Below are positions 18,192 to 26,295 of a stretch of 52,529 bases of DNA, piece by piece (position 1 is the first letter of the stretch; the number at the start of each line of letters is the position of its first letter). Position numbers and translations under genes: made by a program. This DNA comes from Bifidobacterium breve (GTDB taxonomy: Bacteria; Actinomycetota; Acidimicrobiia; Acidimicrobiales; Acidimicrobilacustridaceae), in NCBI GenBank assembly GCA_945860545.1, contig CAMAQM010000013.1, forward strand, positions 1 through 52,529, written 5' to 3'. The notes beneath the pieces were generated by a model, which saw nothing but the letters and a program-made list of their open reading frames with translations, did no database searches and was not told the DNA's origin.

Positions 18192-19565
18192 TCAGTCCTC
18201 AAGGGCCGAGTGATCCACCCAGTTGCCGTGGAACCCAGCTGGCACCCGCACCGGGAGTTCCACCACGGCCACCGGTTCGGCGGTGACGTCGGTGGCGTCA
18301 ATCACCACGAGTTCGGACTGGCCTGTGGAGGCGTCGTGGACGAACCCCATCAACCACCCGTCGTCTTCGTTGCGGGCCTCGCTCGACGGCACGAACACGA
18401 ACTCCCCGGCAGTGCGACCACGACCCATGTCGTGCTCCTGGGTCACGCCGGTATGGAGATCGTGCTTGATCACCGACGTGGTGACGTCGTTGCCGCCCCC
18501 CAGCTGGGCGACGCCGACGCCGGCGGTGTACCCGAACCGGTGCGCCATCCCCGTGAAGCGCTCGTTGATGCGGGGAAACTCCTGCGGGCGGTCGTCGAGG
18601 AGTTCGCTGGTGACCGTGCCGGCCACCGGGTCGAGCCTCCAGCGCACCAGCACCGGTGGGCCCTCCCCTTCGTCGAGGTCGGTGCGGAACATCGATGGGT
18701 GGCGGGCGACGTCGACGACGACGGTGTCACCGTCGTCGTAGGCGTTGAGGGGATGGAACACGTAGCAAGGTTCCACCTCCAACCAGACCGTGTCCTCGGC
18801 GCCCCCGTTGCGCGGCATCAGACCCACCCGCGGGACGTACTCGTCGTCCCAACGGAACGGCATGGCCCGACCGGCGGCAGCCATGTCGAGGTCGAACACC
18901 ACCGGGAGGTCGAACGCCACGACCTTCGACGAGGTGATCGCCATGTCGTGGGCCATGACCGGCTTGGCGGTAGCGAGTAGCTCGGTACGCACCAGATGCC
19001 CGTCGGTATCGATCTCGTGGTACCCGAGCAGCGCGTCGAGGAAGTGGTAGCTCATGACGTGCATGTTGCCCGTGACCGGATCGAACTTGGGGTGGGCGTT
19101 CACCCCGTAGGGCAGCACCCCACCGAAGTTCGTTTCGCACATCGTCTCGAACTCGCTGTCGAGCCGGTAGGGCAAACTCCCCTCGGTGAGGGCGAGCAAC
19201 GTACCTGCATGGGCGACCACGTTGGTGTTGCCCTGACCGGGGAAGAACCCGCCTTCCTGACGCGGAATCCGCTCGCGGCCTTGCATGGCAGCAACCTTTG
19301 GTGACCGCACCCAACGGTTGCGGTACCACTGCGCCTTGCCACCCGACAGCCGGACGCCGTGGAGCATCCCTTCCCCGATGAACCAGTGGTAGTTCGACGG
19401 GTCAGCTGCCACCGGGTTCGGGCCGTTGCGGACATAGGTGCCGTCGAGTTCGGGCGGCAACGCCCCCCGAACCGGCAGATCCCATGCCGTCACCTCGGTT
19501 CCGACAGGGGCGAAGTTCCCCTCCAGAAACGTGTGACTGGCAGTGTCGGTCACTGGCTGATCCAC
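18192..19565 (-). CDS. Carotenoid cleavage oxygenase (RPE65/CCD family)
   Basis: A 457-residue seven-bladed propeller dioxygenase. The four Fe(II)-binding histidines are visible: His158 (NAHPKFDP), His206 (VMAHDMAIT), His271 (YVFHPLNAY) and His446 (GFHGNWVD). The N-terminal YVRNGPNP motif is diagnostic. Such enzymes cleave carotenoids, apocarotenoids, lignostilbenes or related alkenes; substrate is not readable here, and an apocarotenal or stilbene substrate would both fit. There is no signal peptide. The GTG start overlaps the end of the upstream binding-protein gene by 16 bases, so co-transcription is likely. No carotenoid-biosynthesis gene lies in the window. Confidence 0.93.
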   Translation of the reverse strand: MDQPVTDTASHTFLEGNFAPVGTEVTAWDLPVRGALPPELDGTYVRNGPNPVAADPSNYHWFIGEGMLHGVRLSGGKAQWYRNRWVRSPKVAAMQGRERIPRQEGGFFPGQGNTNVVAHAGTLLALTEGSLPYRLDSEFETMCETNFGGVLPYGVNAHPKFDPVTGNMHVMSYHFLDALLGYHEIDTDGHLVRTELLATAKPVMAHDMAITSSKVVAFDLPVVFDLDMAAAGRAMPFRWDDEYVPRVGLMPRNGGAEDTVWLEVEPCYVFHPLNAYDDGDTVVVDVARHPSMFRTDLDEGEGPPVLVRWRLDPVAGTVTSELLDDRPQEFPRINERFTGMAHRFGYTAGVGVAQLGGGNDVTTSVIKHDLHTGVTQEHDMGRGRTAGEFVFVPSSEARNEDDGWLMGFVHDASTGQSELVVIDATDVTAEPVAVVELPVRVPAGFHGNWVDHSALED

Positions 19566-21283
19566 GCCTCGGTCAACGGGGGCTGCACGGTCCGACCGGC
19601 GGGTTCTCCCGAAGGCAGGGTCCAGTCCGCGATACCGAACACGTTGTTGGAGTACACGACCGCCCCGAGGTTGTGGACGATGAACAAGAAGTTCCCGTCC
19701 TTTGCCAGTTCACGCTGCACATCGGCGAATGCCGCGTTCTGTGCGGCCACGTCGTCGGTGGCCCGGGCACGATCGAGCGCCTCAACGATGGCGGGGTTCT
19801 TGTTGCGGGTGAAGTTCAGCGGGTTCCCCTCGGGGAAGTCCGCAATGAACACGTACTCGCGGTCCAGCTTGGGTGCACCAAACAGGATGAACCCGGTGGC
19901 CTGGTAGGCGCCGGTCAACGCCCGCACTAACAAGGTGGGCTGGTCCATCGCCTCGAGCGTGACCTCGATGCCGACGTCAGCGGCCTGCTGCTGGAGGGTC
20001 TCGGCGATGCGCCGAATCTCCGGTACCGGCAGGATGTTGGCGGTGAACGCCAACGGCTTGCCGTACTTGGCCTGGTACTCGGCGACGAGTTCGCGGGCCT
20101 TGGCCTGGTCGAAACCGGGCACGCCGGCGTCGACGTACACCTCCGAGTTCGGCTTGTAAGGACCCACCGCCGGCGGGAACAGCCCTTCGTACGCCTGGTC
20201 GGTGATGGCCTGGCGGTCGAGGGAGTACGCCAATGCCTGACGGGCAATGGGGTCGTTGAACGGTTCCGCTGACGTGTTCAACCCGATGAACGTTTCGGAC
20301 ACCTCGTTGTTGTCGTCGGTGTACATCTGCACCTTGCCCTGGGAGGCGAGGTCGGCGAAACGGATGATCTGGGCGGCGTCACGGGTCTCCATGGCCTGGA
20401 TCTGGTTCGCCTCGAGGGAACGACCACGGGTCTGGATATCGGTGAGGACCTCGAACTTCACCCCGTCGAGGTAGGGAAGACCGTCCCGCCAGTAGTTGGC
20501 GTTGCGGGCGACCTCGAGGTTCCGGCCCGGGGTCCACTGCACGAAGGTGAACGGGCCACTACCCACCGGGTTGCGTGCGCCGTCGGGGTTGTCGATCATC
20601 GACGGTGCCATCACGTACCCCACCTGGGCGGTCATGGCATCGGGGAAGGTCGACCACGGCTTGATCATGTCGACCTGCACCGTGAGAGGCCCGGTGGCGG
20701 TGACGGTCTCGATGAAACTCACCGCAGTCGAGGTGAGCAGGGCCGTCTGGTGGGCCTGCAGGTTGCGGGCCACCGCGTCGCCGTCGACGGGCGTGCCGTC
20801 ATGGAATGTCACATTCGGTCGAAGCCCGATCGTCCACGAGGTGAAGTCGGCGTTCGGGGTGAACGACTCGGCGAGGTACGGCTGTGCCCGGAAGTCCTTG
20901 TCGTAGGCGGCGAGCGGGTCAAAGATCGTGTTCCCCACGATGTACGCCGAGGCGGCCCAACGACCATCGGTGACCCGCCAGCCATCAGTCTCCGCAGAGA
21001 TGCCGAACGACAGGGTCCCACCCGACACCGGGTCGCCCGGAGGGGCGTTCACGTAGTCGAGGCGGACGTTTCCGTCAGCGTCGGTGTTGATCGCGCCACT
21101 CCCTGACGACGTGTTGTCCGACGCCTGGGTGCAGCCGGCGAGGAGGGCGACGGCCAACAGGGGTGCGACCACCCACGCTGCCCGGCGGCTCCGACGTCCC
21201 ATCGAGCCAAGACGTTCGATCTCCACGTCGTGTGGTACCTGGTGCACTTTGCCATCCCCCCGGGTCCAGACCTGTGCGGTCAC
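19550..21283 (-). CDS. ABC-type solute-binding lipoprotein, family 5 (peptide/opine/nickel type)
   Basis: A 577-residue secreted binding protein of the SBP_bac_5 family. A lipoprotein signal peptide reads GRRSRRAAWVVAPLLAVALLAGC, with the lipobox Cys to be lipidated. The mature part has family blocks GGTLSFGISAETDGW, YDKDFRAQPYLAESF, FTSWTIGLRPNVTFHDGTPV and PVGSGPFTFVQW. The GTG at 21283 gives a 27-residue extension before the twin-Arg n-region; ATG at 21202 is an alternative start that gives a more usual signal peptide. No permease or ATPase genes adjoin it, so it is an orphan in this window. It starts 12 bases after the esterase gene. Confidence 0.9.
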   Translation of the reverse strand: MTAQVWTRGDGKVHQVPHDVEIERLGSMGRRSRRAAWVVAPLLAVALLAGCTQASDNTSSGSGAINTDADGNVRLDYVNAPPGDPVSGGTLSFGISAETDGWRVTDGRWAASAYIVGNTIFDPLAAYDKDFRAQPYLAESFTPNADFTSWTIGLRPNVTFHDGTPVDGDAVARNLQAHQTALLTSTAVSFIETVTATGPLTVQVDMIKPWSTFPDAMTAQVGYVMAPSMIDNPDGARNPVGSGPFTFVQWTPGRNLEVARNANYWRDGLPYLDGVKFEVLTDIQTRGRSLEANQIQAMETRDAAQIIRFADLASQGKVQMYTDDNNEVSETFIGLNTSAEPFNDPIARQALAYSLDRQAITDQAYEGLFPPAVGPYKPNSEVYVDAGVPGFDQAKARELVAEYQAKYGKPLAFTANILPVPEIRRIAETLQQQAADVGIEVTLEAMDQPTLLVRALTGAYQATGFILFGAPKLDREYVFIADFPEGNPLNFTRNKNPAIVEALDRARATDDVAAQNAAFADVQRELAKDGNFLFIVHNLGAVVYSNNVFGIADWTLPSGEPAGRTVQPPLTEAWISQ

Positions 21284-21295
21284 CGGAGTCGAAGG

Positions 21296-22528
21296 CTAGT
21301 CCACGCTCCGAATCGTCGCCGTCGTGTCCCGGTGGGCCGACCACAACGCACCCAGGAACCGGTGCACCGCCACGACCACACTGTCGGTGCGGGGGCTGCG
21401 GAACGAGTCGAAGGCGTGCTGGGTACCGGGCAACTCGAGGTAGATCACCGGTTCGCTGCTCGTCCGCTCGAGCACCGCCGCGAAACTACGGGCGTCGGCG
21501 ATGGGGGCGAGGGTGTCGCGATCCCCGTGGATGATGAGCATCGGTGGGGCGTCAGCGTCCTTCCCGGCGCGCTCGGCGGCCTCGGCGATCAACAACGGTG
21601 AGGCCTCGGCGAACAGCTCGGGATCCTCGTCAAGAAATGCCTTGGCCACCATGGGTTCGAGGATGTCACCGAGAAACTCCGGCCCGAACTGCCCGTCGCG
21701 GTTGGTCCAGTCGTACACGCCGTAGAACGGCACCGCCGCCTGCACCGACGTGTCAGCGTCCTCGAAACCGGGCTGGTACCGAGGGTCCTCTGCCGTGAGG
21801 GCGAGCATGGCGGTCAGGTGACCTCCGGCGGACCCCCCGGTGGCGGCGACGAAGCTCGGGTCAACCCCGAACTCGGCGGCGTGTTCGCGCACCCACGCCA
21901 CTGCACGCTTGCAGTCGATGAGATGGTCCGGCCAGGTCGCCGCCGGACTCAATCGGTAGTCGATGTTGAACACCACCCAACCGTTGGCGGCGAGGTGACG
22001 CATGAGCGGGACCGCCTGACGTTCCTTGAACCCGAGCACCCACCCCCCACCGTGGATCTGGACGATGGCTGGGCGCTGCTCACCGGGACGCAGTTCACTC
22101 GTTGGGGCAAAGACATCGAGACGGAGACGGCGCCCCCCGGCACGGCCGAACACCACGCCTTTGGTCACCTGGTAGTCCCGTCGCCGCGCCCGGCGCATCG
22201 ATACGCCCGCGCCGAGCGGACCGAGCGTCTCGTTGACCACGCCAGCCGCCCGACGTCCCTGGAGGTAGAGCACCAACAGGCCCGTCCACGAGACCAGACA
22301 CACCACGAGACCGGCGACCCCCGGCCAGGTGTCGAGCGCCCCCAGCCAGATGAACACCCCGGCGAGCGCCAGTTGCCACACGATGTGGAAGAACGCCGCC
22401 TCAATGGTGATCCACGACGAGATGAAACCCCAGACGAACCCAACCCGTCCTCGCCGGACCGGCAGGTAGGCGTTCAGTGTGTACGACGCCCCGTACACGC
22501 TGAGGACCAAAAAGATCACTCCGAGCAT
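21296..22528 (-). CDS. Membrane-anchored alpha/beta-hydrolase (HSL/BD-FAE-type esterase)
   Basis: A 410-residue protein with three to four N-terminal hydrophobic helices (about residues 1-17, 30-62 and 68-90) followed by an esterase domain. The oxyanion motif HGGGW is at 159-163, the nucleophile Ser233 sits in GGSAGG, and the acid and base are Asp338 (HGDRD) and His371 (GTQHAFD), completing a catalytic triad. This is the hormone-sensitive-lipase/carboxylesterase group. The membrane part suggests it acts at the envelope on lipophilic esters. It heads an apparent three-gene minus-strand operon with the binding lipoprotein and the carotenoid oxygenase. Substrate unknown. Confidence 0.88.
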   Translation of the reverse strand: MLGVIFLVLSVYGASYTLNAYLPVRRGRVGFVWGFISSWITIEAAFFHIVWQLALAGVFIWLGALDTWPGVAGLVVCLVSWTGLLVLYLQGRRAAGVVNETLGPLGAGVSMRRARRRDYQVTKGVVFGRAGGRRLRLDVFAPTSELRPGEQRPAIVQIHGGGWVLGFKERQAVPLMRHLAANGWVVFNIDYRLSPAATWPDHLIDCKRAVAWVREHAAEFGVDPSFVAATGGSAGGHLTAMLALTAEDPRYQPGFEDADTSVQAAVPFYGVYDWTNRDGQFGPEFLGDILEPMVAKAFLDEDPELFAEASPLLIAEAAERAGKDADAPPMLIIHGDRDTLAPIADARSFAAVLERTSSEPVIYLELPGTQHAFDSFRSPRTDSVVVAVHRFLGALWSAHRDTTATIRSVD

Positions 22529-22534
22529 GACCCC

Positions 22535-22540
22535 AGTGTG
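22535..22540 (-). promoter_or_regulatory. -10-like element CACACT for the esterase operon (leaderless)
   Basis: CACACT on the minus strand, six bases, then the ATG at 22528. It departs from TAnnnT only at the first base. Confidence 0.4.
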
Positions 22541-22555
22541 GCCGAACGACGTCGG

Positions 22556-23548
22556 TTACGACACCTCTGGTCCATCCACCCGCCGTGAACCCAGTGTGGC
22601 TGCCGCCCGCTCACAGTCACGGCCCATCTGGGCCACGAGATCATCGACGCTGTCAAAGCGTTCCTCGGAGCGCAGACGCTCCACGAAACGCACCCGGGCG
22701 ACCTGGCCGTAGAGGTCGATCCCGTCGGGCCCGACGTCGAGGAGGTGTGCTTCGAGCAGCGAGTAGGGCTGGTCGTCGTAGAAGGTCGGTCGACGACCCA
22801 ACGACACCGCCGCGGGGTGCACCTCCCCCGAGGTCGTCACGTACCAGGCGGCGTAGATCCCATCGGCGGGCAGACACACCTCGTCGGGCACTTCCACGTT
22901 CGCCGTGGGGAATCCAAGCACCCGCGCCCGGGCATCCCCGTGTCCCACGACCCCACGCACCTCGTGCCAACGGCCCAACAGCGCACTGGCTTCGTCGACG
23001 TTTCCCTCCCCGAGCGCCTGACGCACGGCCGTGGAGGACACCTTCGGCGTTCCCGACGGGGCCACGTCACCATCGGGGCCCACGAGGCGCACCGGCGACA
23101 CGTCGAAGCCGAGGTGCGGACCGACGGCGGCGAGCATCGTGACGTTGCCCTGTCGGCCTGCACCGAAGTGGAAGTCGTCTCCCACCACGACCGTGCGCGC
23201 CCCCAGACAATCAACGAGCACGCGTCGCACGAACGCCTCAGCCTCCTCGGTGGCACGCTCAGCGGTGAATCGCACGACGTAGACGATGTCGACCCCGGTG
23301 CCCTCGAGAAGTTCGAGTTTCTGGTCGAGGTCGGTGAGCAACTGCGGTGCGGCATCAGGCCGCACGACACTTGCCGGATGCCGGTCGAAGGTCACGACCA
23401 CCGAGGTCCGCTCACCGGCGGCGGCGAGGGACCGCACCTGGGAGATGACCGCCCGGTGCCCTCGGTGCACGCCGTCGTAGGCGCCGATGGTGACCACTGA
23501 ACCAGACGGCAACGCAGGGCAGGGGTCGTCGTCGGTCACCACGAGCAC
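22556..23548 (-). CDS. ribF: Bifunctional riboflavin kinase/FAD synthetase RibF
   Basis: A protein of about 330 residues that makes FMN and then FAD. The N-terminal FAD synthetase domain shows IGAYDGVHRGH (an HxGH-type nucleotidyltransferase site; Tyr where Phe is usual) and the VSSTAVRQ block. The C-terminal riboflavin kinase domain starts near residue 190 and has GFPTANVE and GIYAAWYV. Several GTG codons crowd the 5' end; I chose the one at 23548 because a TAGCCT -10 lies exactly six bases before it, one codon inside the longest frame. It sits after truB, the usual end of the rimP-nusA-infB-rbfA-truB-ribF block. Confidence 0.95.
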   Translation of the reverse strand: MLVVTDDDPCPALPSGSVVTIGAYDGVHRGHRAVISQVRSLAAAGERTSVVVTFDRHPASVVRPDAAPQLLTDLDQKLELLEGTGVDIVYVVRFTAERATEEAEAFVRRVLVDCLGARTVVVGDDFHFGAGRQGNVTMLAAVGPHLGFDVSPVRLVGPDGDVAPSGTPKVSSTAVRQALGEGNVDEASALLGRWHEVRGVVGHGDARARVLGFPTANVEVPDEVCLPADGIYAAWYVTTSGEVHPAAVSLGRRPTFYDDQPYSLLEAHLLDVGPDGIDLYGQVARVRFVERLRSEERFDSVDDLVAQMGRDCERAAATLGSRRVDGPEVS

Positions 23549-23554
23549 CACCGG

Positions 23555-23560
23555 AGGCTA
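23555..23560 (-). promoter_or_regulatory. -10 element TAGCCT for ribF (leaderless)
   Basis: On the minus strand TAGCCT plus six bases leads to the GTG at 23548, which moves the start one codon inward from the longest frame. Confidence 0.5.
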
Positions 23561-23594
23561 TCGCCCCACCCAAAGATCCGGGAACGTCGACGGT

Positions 23595-24527
23595 TCAGGA
23601 CCCGACGAGGACCACCTCGGGTTTGGCCTGGCCTGTTCCGTGCCGGTCGTACACCGCCAACAGTGAGCCGTCAGGACCCACGACACGCCACGGCCCGGGG
23701 TCGGTACCGTCGCCGGGGGCCACCACCTCAACGGGGAGCACCTTGCCGTGACGGACGTCGCTCGCCACTGCGTCGTCCACGGTCACCATCGGCAGCCACG
23801 CCAGCGCGTCAACCGGGGGGAGCAGCACGTCAGCTGACAAGTCGTCGAGCGCAATGGCGTCACTGAGCGGGAACGGCCCCACAGCGGTGCGGCACAGGGT
23901 GACGAGGTGGGCGCCTCCGCCAAGGGACGAACCAAGGTCCGCGATGAGCGAACGGACGTAGGTACCCGAGGAACAGGTCACTACCGCACGCCAGCGGCGG
24001 GCAGCGCCACCGGGGCCCAGCACCCCCCCAGCGGCGACGGGTTCAAGGTCGAACTGTTCGACGTGCACCGGGCGCGCCTCCCGTTCGATCTCTATGCCCT
24101 CTCGGGCCAGCTCGTGGAGGCGACGACCTCCCACCTGCACGGCCGACACCATGGGCGGCACCTGCAGCAGGTCCCCGGTGAGTTGGTGCGCCCCCACGAC
24201 GACCTCGTCGGTGGTGAGAGCGCTCATGTCGTGGGAGGCGGTGACTTCCCCTGAGGCGTCAAGCGTCGAGGTTTCCTCGCCGAACACGAACTCGGTGACG
24301 TAGGTCTTGGGCAGCGCGGTCACGAATCGCAGCAGTCGGGTGACGCGACCCACACCCAAAAGCAGCACGCCGGTGGCGTCGGGATCCAGCGTCCCGCCAT
24401 GGCCGACCCGTCGGGTTCCGAGCAGTTTGCGGGACCGGGCGACGACATCGTGGGAGGTCCAACCGGCAGGTTTGTCGATGACCGCCAATCCTTGGGGACC
24501 GGCATCGGGGTCACCTCGACGGCTCAT
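23595..24527 (-). CDS. truB: tRNA pseudouridine(55) synthase TruB
   Basis: A 310-residue pseudouridine synthase that modifies U55 of the tRNA T-loop. The catalytic Asp48 sits in HGGTLDPDATGVL; IDKPAGWTSHDVV at 17-29 and the SSGTYVRSLIADLG block are family signatures. A small PUA-like C-terminal region follows. The ATG overlaps the rbfA stop by four bases, so translation is coupled. Position after rbfA is conserved across bacteria. Confidence 0.96.
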   Translation of the reverse strand: MSRRGDPDAGPQGLAVIDKPAGWTSHDVVARSRKLLGTRRVGHGGTLDPDATGVLLLGVGRVTRLLRFVTALPKTYVTEFVFGEETSTLDASGEVTASHDMSALTTDEVVVGAHQLTGDLLQVPPMVSAVQVGGRRLHELAREGIEIEREARPVHVEQFDLEPVAAGGVLGPGGAARRWRAVVTCSSGTYVRSLIADLGSSLGGGAHLVTLCRTAVGPFPLSDAIALDDLSADVLLPPVDALAWLPMVTVDDAVASDVRHGKVLPVEVVAPGDGTDPGPWRVVGPDGSLLAVYDRHGTGQAKPEVVLVGS

Positions 24528-24955
24528 GAGCCCTCGTCGGCGTCGTCGGGACGGTCGTCCTCGTCACCTCCGCTGGGCGCCTCGGCCTCGTCGAGGTCCC
24601 GCAGGATCGACTCCACGCGAAGCCCGGCACGCACACCCTCGTCGGGGCGGAAGGAGAGTTCCGGTGTCCGACGCAGTCGGGCCTGGGCGGCGATGGCCCG
24701 CTGGAGTCGAACCCGGTGTTCGTCGAGTGCCTCGATGATGACGGCGTCGTCGGCGCCGTCACCGAACGCCGTGTCGAAGTAGACGACGCCGGTGCGGAAC
24801 TCAGAGTCGACCTGCACACCGGTGATCGACACGAGTTCGAGTCGCTCGTCATCAATCAGCCGCAACTCGTCGGCGATGATCTCGCGGACCAACTCGGCGA
24901 CCCTGACGCTTCTGCGGTATGGACGGGTTCCACTGCGACGTCGGTTCGGTGCCAT
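24524..24955 (-). CDS. rbfA: 30S ribosome-binding factor RbfA
   Basis: A 143-residue KH-like 30S maturation and cold-adaptation factor. The N-terminal basic helix (RRSVRVAELVREIIADELR), the central strand-helix core with VYFDTAFG, and RLRRTPELSFRPDEG near the C-terminus match RbfA. A disordered acidic tail (EAPSGGDEDDRPDDADEGS) is added. It binds helix 1 of 16S rRNA during 30S assembly. The ATG has its own leaderless-type -10, in addition to possible readthrough from ylxP; its stop overlaps truB. Confidence 0.95.
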   Translation of the reverse strand: MAPNRRRSGTRPYRRSVRVAELVREIIADELRLIDDERLELVSITGVQVDSEFRTGVVYFDTAFGDGADDAVIIEALDEHRVRLQRAIAAQARLRRTPELSFRPDEGVRAGLRVESILRDLDEAEAPSGGDEDDRPDDADEGS

Positions 24956-24961
24956 GGGTCA

Positions 24962-24967
24962 ACCGTA
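24962..24967 (-). promoter_or_regulatory. -10 element TACGGT for rbfA (leaderless)
   Basis: TACGGT on the minus strand, six bases, then the ATG at 24955, within the short ylxP-rbfA gap. Confidence 0.5.
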
Positions 24968-24975
24968 GCGGGGGG

Positions 24976-25281
24976 TCAACCGTCATCGTCCACCTCAATC
25001 CAGTGTCGGGTCACGTCGAGGACCTCGAGATCGGTGAACGACCAGATGAACCGCTCGACGGCGTCGAGGGCGTCCTCGAGCCGATCTGCCGATGGGCCGG
25101 CGGCGGCAACGGCGATCCCGGCCCGCTGGAGGAGGTCCTGGTGGTCGGTCTCGGCCACCGAGAGCGAAAACCGGTGGCGAAGGCCGTCGATGAGTGGGCG
25201 GAGCGCCGCCCGTTTGTCCTTGAGCGACTGGCTGGAACGGATGCGGAGGTCGGCCACGAGGACCGCGGCGTGGACGGTCAT
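24976..25281 (-). CDS. ylxP: DUF503 (YlxP-like) protein
   Basis: A 101-residue DUF503 protein. MTVHAAVLVADLRIRSSQSLKDKRAALRPLIDGLRHRFSL-type residues 1-40 (SQSLKDKR is the family hallmark) and the later SVAETDHQDLLQRAGIAVA match YlxP, a small factor usually encoded between infB and rbfA and reported in some firmicutes to associate with ribosome maturation. The position beside rbfA agrees, but infB is separated from it here by a plus-strand cassette. The ATG is fixed by a TAGCGT -10 seven bases upstream; the longer open frame upstream has no family signal. Confidence 0.88.
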   Translation of the reverse strand: MTVHAAVLVADLRIRSSQSLKDKRAALRPLIDGLRHRFSLSVAETDHQDLLQRAGIAVAAAGPSADRLEDALDAVERFIWSFTDLEVLDVTRHWIEVDDDG

Positions 25282-25288
25282 TGATGCG

Positions 25289-25294
25289 ACGCTA
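25289..25294 (-). promoter_or_regulatory. -10 element TAGCGT for ylxP (leaderless)
   Basis: TAGCGT on the minus strand, seven bases, then ATG at 25281. Part of a 110-base divergent promoter region. Confidence 0.55.
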
Positions 25295-25378
25295 CCGACC
25301 CTGGGCCTGCCGACGGGGGGCCACCCCACCCTGGCCATAAACCTGACCTTCCGGGTCGACTTTTGATCGGCGGCGCCG

Positions 25379-25384
25379 TACACT
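25379..25384 (+). promoter_or_regulatory. -10 element TACACT for the DUF4395-thioredoxin pair (leaderless)
   Basis: TACACT, seven bases, then ATG at 25392. No convincing -35 is visible. Confidence 0.55.
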
Positions 25385-25391
25385 GCCCCCC

Positions 25392-25850
25392 ATGACTGCC
25401 GAGCCGACCACTGCGACGCCACTGCAGCCCGCCCCTGCGGGCATCGACCCCCGCGGGCCCCGCACCAACCAGGCGGTGCTCGCCGTCGGCCTCGCCGTCG
25501 GGTTCGCCTTCGGCTGGTGGCCGGTGGCGCCCGTGTTCGCTGTCGTGCTGGGCCTCGGCGTGGCCCTCGGGCCCCAGTGGGGTCCGGTCCTCGTCGCCTA
25601 CCGACACCTGCTGGCGCCCCGCCTGGGTCCACCAACTGAACTCGAAGACCCTCGTCCCCCACGGTTCGCAGCAGCCATCGGCGTGGGCTTCCTCGCCGCA
25701 GCCACCGTGGCGTTCCTCGCCGGTGCCAGCGTGCTCGGCTGGGTCCTCACCCTGATCGTGGCCGCACTCGCCGCACTCGCTGCGGTCACCGGCTTGTGCG
25801 TCGGCTGTGAGATGTACGTGCTGATCAGCCGGCTACGGGGTCGACGGTGA
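25392..25850 (+). CDS. DUF4395 membrane protein with a CxxC motif
   Basis: A 152-residue integral membrane protein with about four hydrophobic helices in two pairs (about residues 28-42/46-62 and 93-110/115-136). The IDPRGPRTNQ start and the GLCVGCEMY end are DUF4395 hallmarks; Cys136 and Cys139 form a CxxC. It overlaps a thioredoxin-fold gene by four bases (GTGA), and DUF4395 genes are often beside thioredoxins, so a membrane thiol-disulfide relay is a fair inference. Biochemical function is not established. Confidence 0.85.
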   Translation: MTAEPTTATPLQPAPAGIDPRGPRTNQAVLAVGLAVGFAFGWWPVAPVFAVVLGLGVALGPQWGPVLVAYRHLLAPRLGPPTELEDPRPPRFAAAIGVGFLAAATVAFLAGASVLGWVLTLIVAALAALAAVTGLCVGCEMYVLISRLRGRR

Positions 25851-26284
25851 CCAGTCGCATCCTCATCCTTTTCCTCCTCGGTGGCGGCGTCCTGTGGCTG
25901 CGATCGCTGTGGCAACGCCGACAACGCGCTGACGAGAACCGTCAAAGCGACGGACTCCCCCAGGTGCCCGCTGCGCTGCGCGGGGGCGGGCCTGCGTGGG
26001 TGATCTTCACCACGCCGACCTGTGTGGCGTGCCGTTCGGTGGAACAGATTCTCGCCACCGACCGTCCCGGCGAACGGGTCGTCCGGATCGACGCCACCGT
26101 GGACCCCGAACTGGCCAGCCGGTGGGAGGTGCGCCGGGCGCCCACCACGCTGCTCGCCGACGCCGACGGAAACGTCGTGGCGCGGTTGGTGGGTGCCGAG
26201 GCCGTGCGCCGCTACCTCAACGACACCGCATCGCCGACGACACTGGCGGCCGACTCCGAGCCCCTCGACGCCAACAGCGCCTGA
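25847..26284 (+). CDS. Membrane-anchored thioredoxin-like protein
   Basis: A 145-residue protein with an N-terminal signal-anchor helix (residues 2-20) and a thioredoxin fold. The active site is TPTCVACRSV with Cys59 and Cys62 (CVAC, not the CGPC of classic thioredoxin); the cis-Pro loop is RRAPTTLLADADGNVVARLVG. A redox partner of the preceding DUF4395 protein is likely because the two genes overlap by four bases. It is convergent with infB with an 11-base gap and no room for a private terminator. Confidence 0.88.
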   Translation: MTSRILILFLLGGGVLWLRSLWQRRQRADENRQSDGLPQVPAALRGGGPAWVIFTTPTCVACRSVEQILATDRPGERVVRIDATVDPELASRWEVRRAPTTLLADADGNVVARLVGAEAVRRYLNDTASPTTLAADSEPLDANSA

Positions 26285-26295
26285 GGGCGAGCCAC

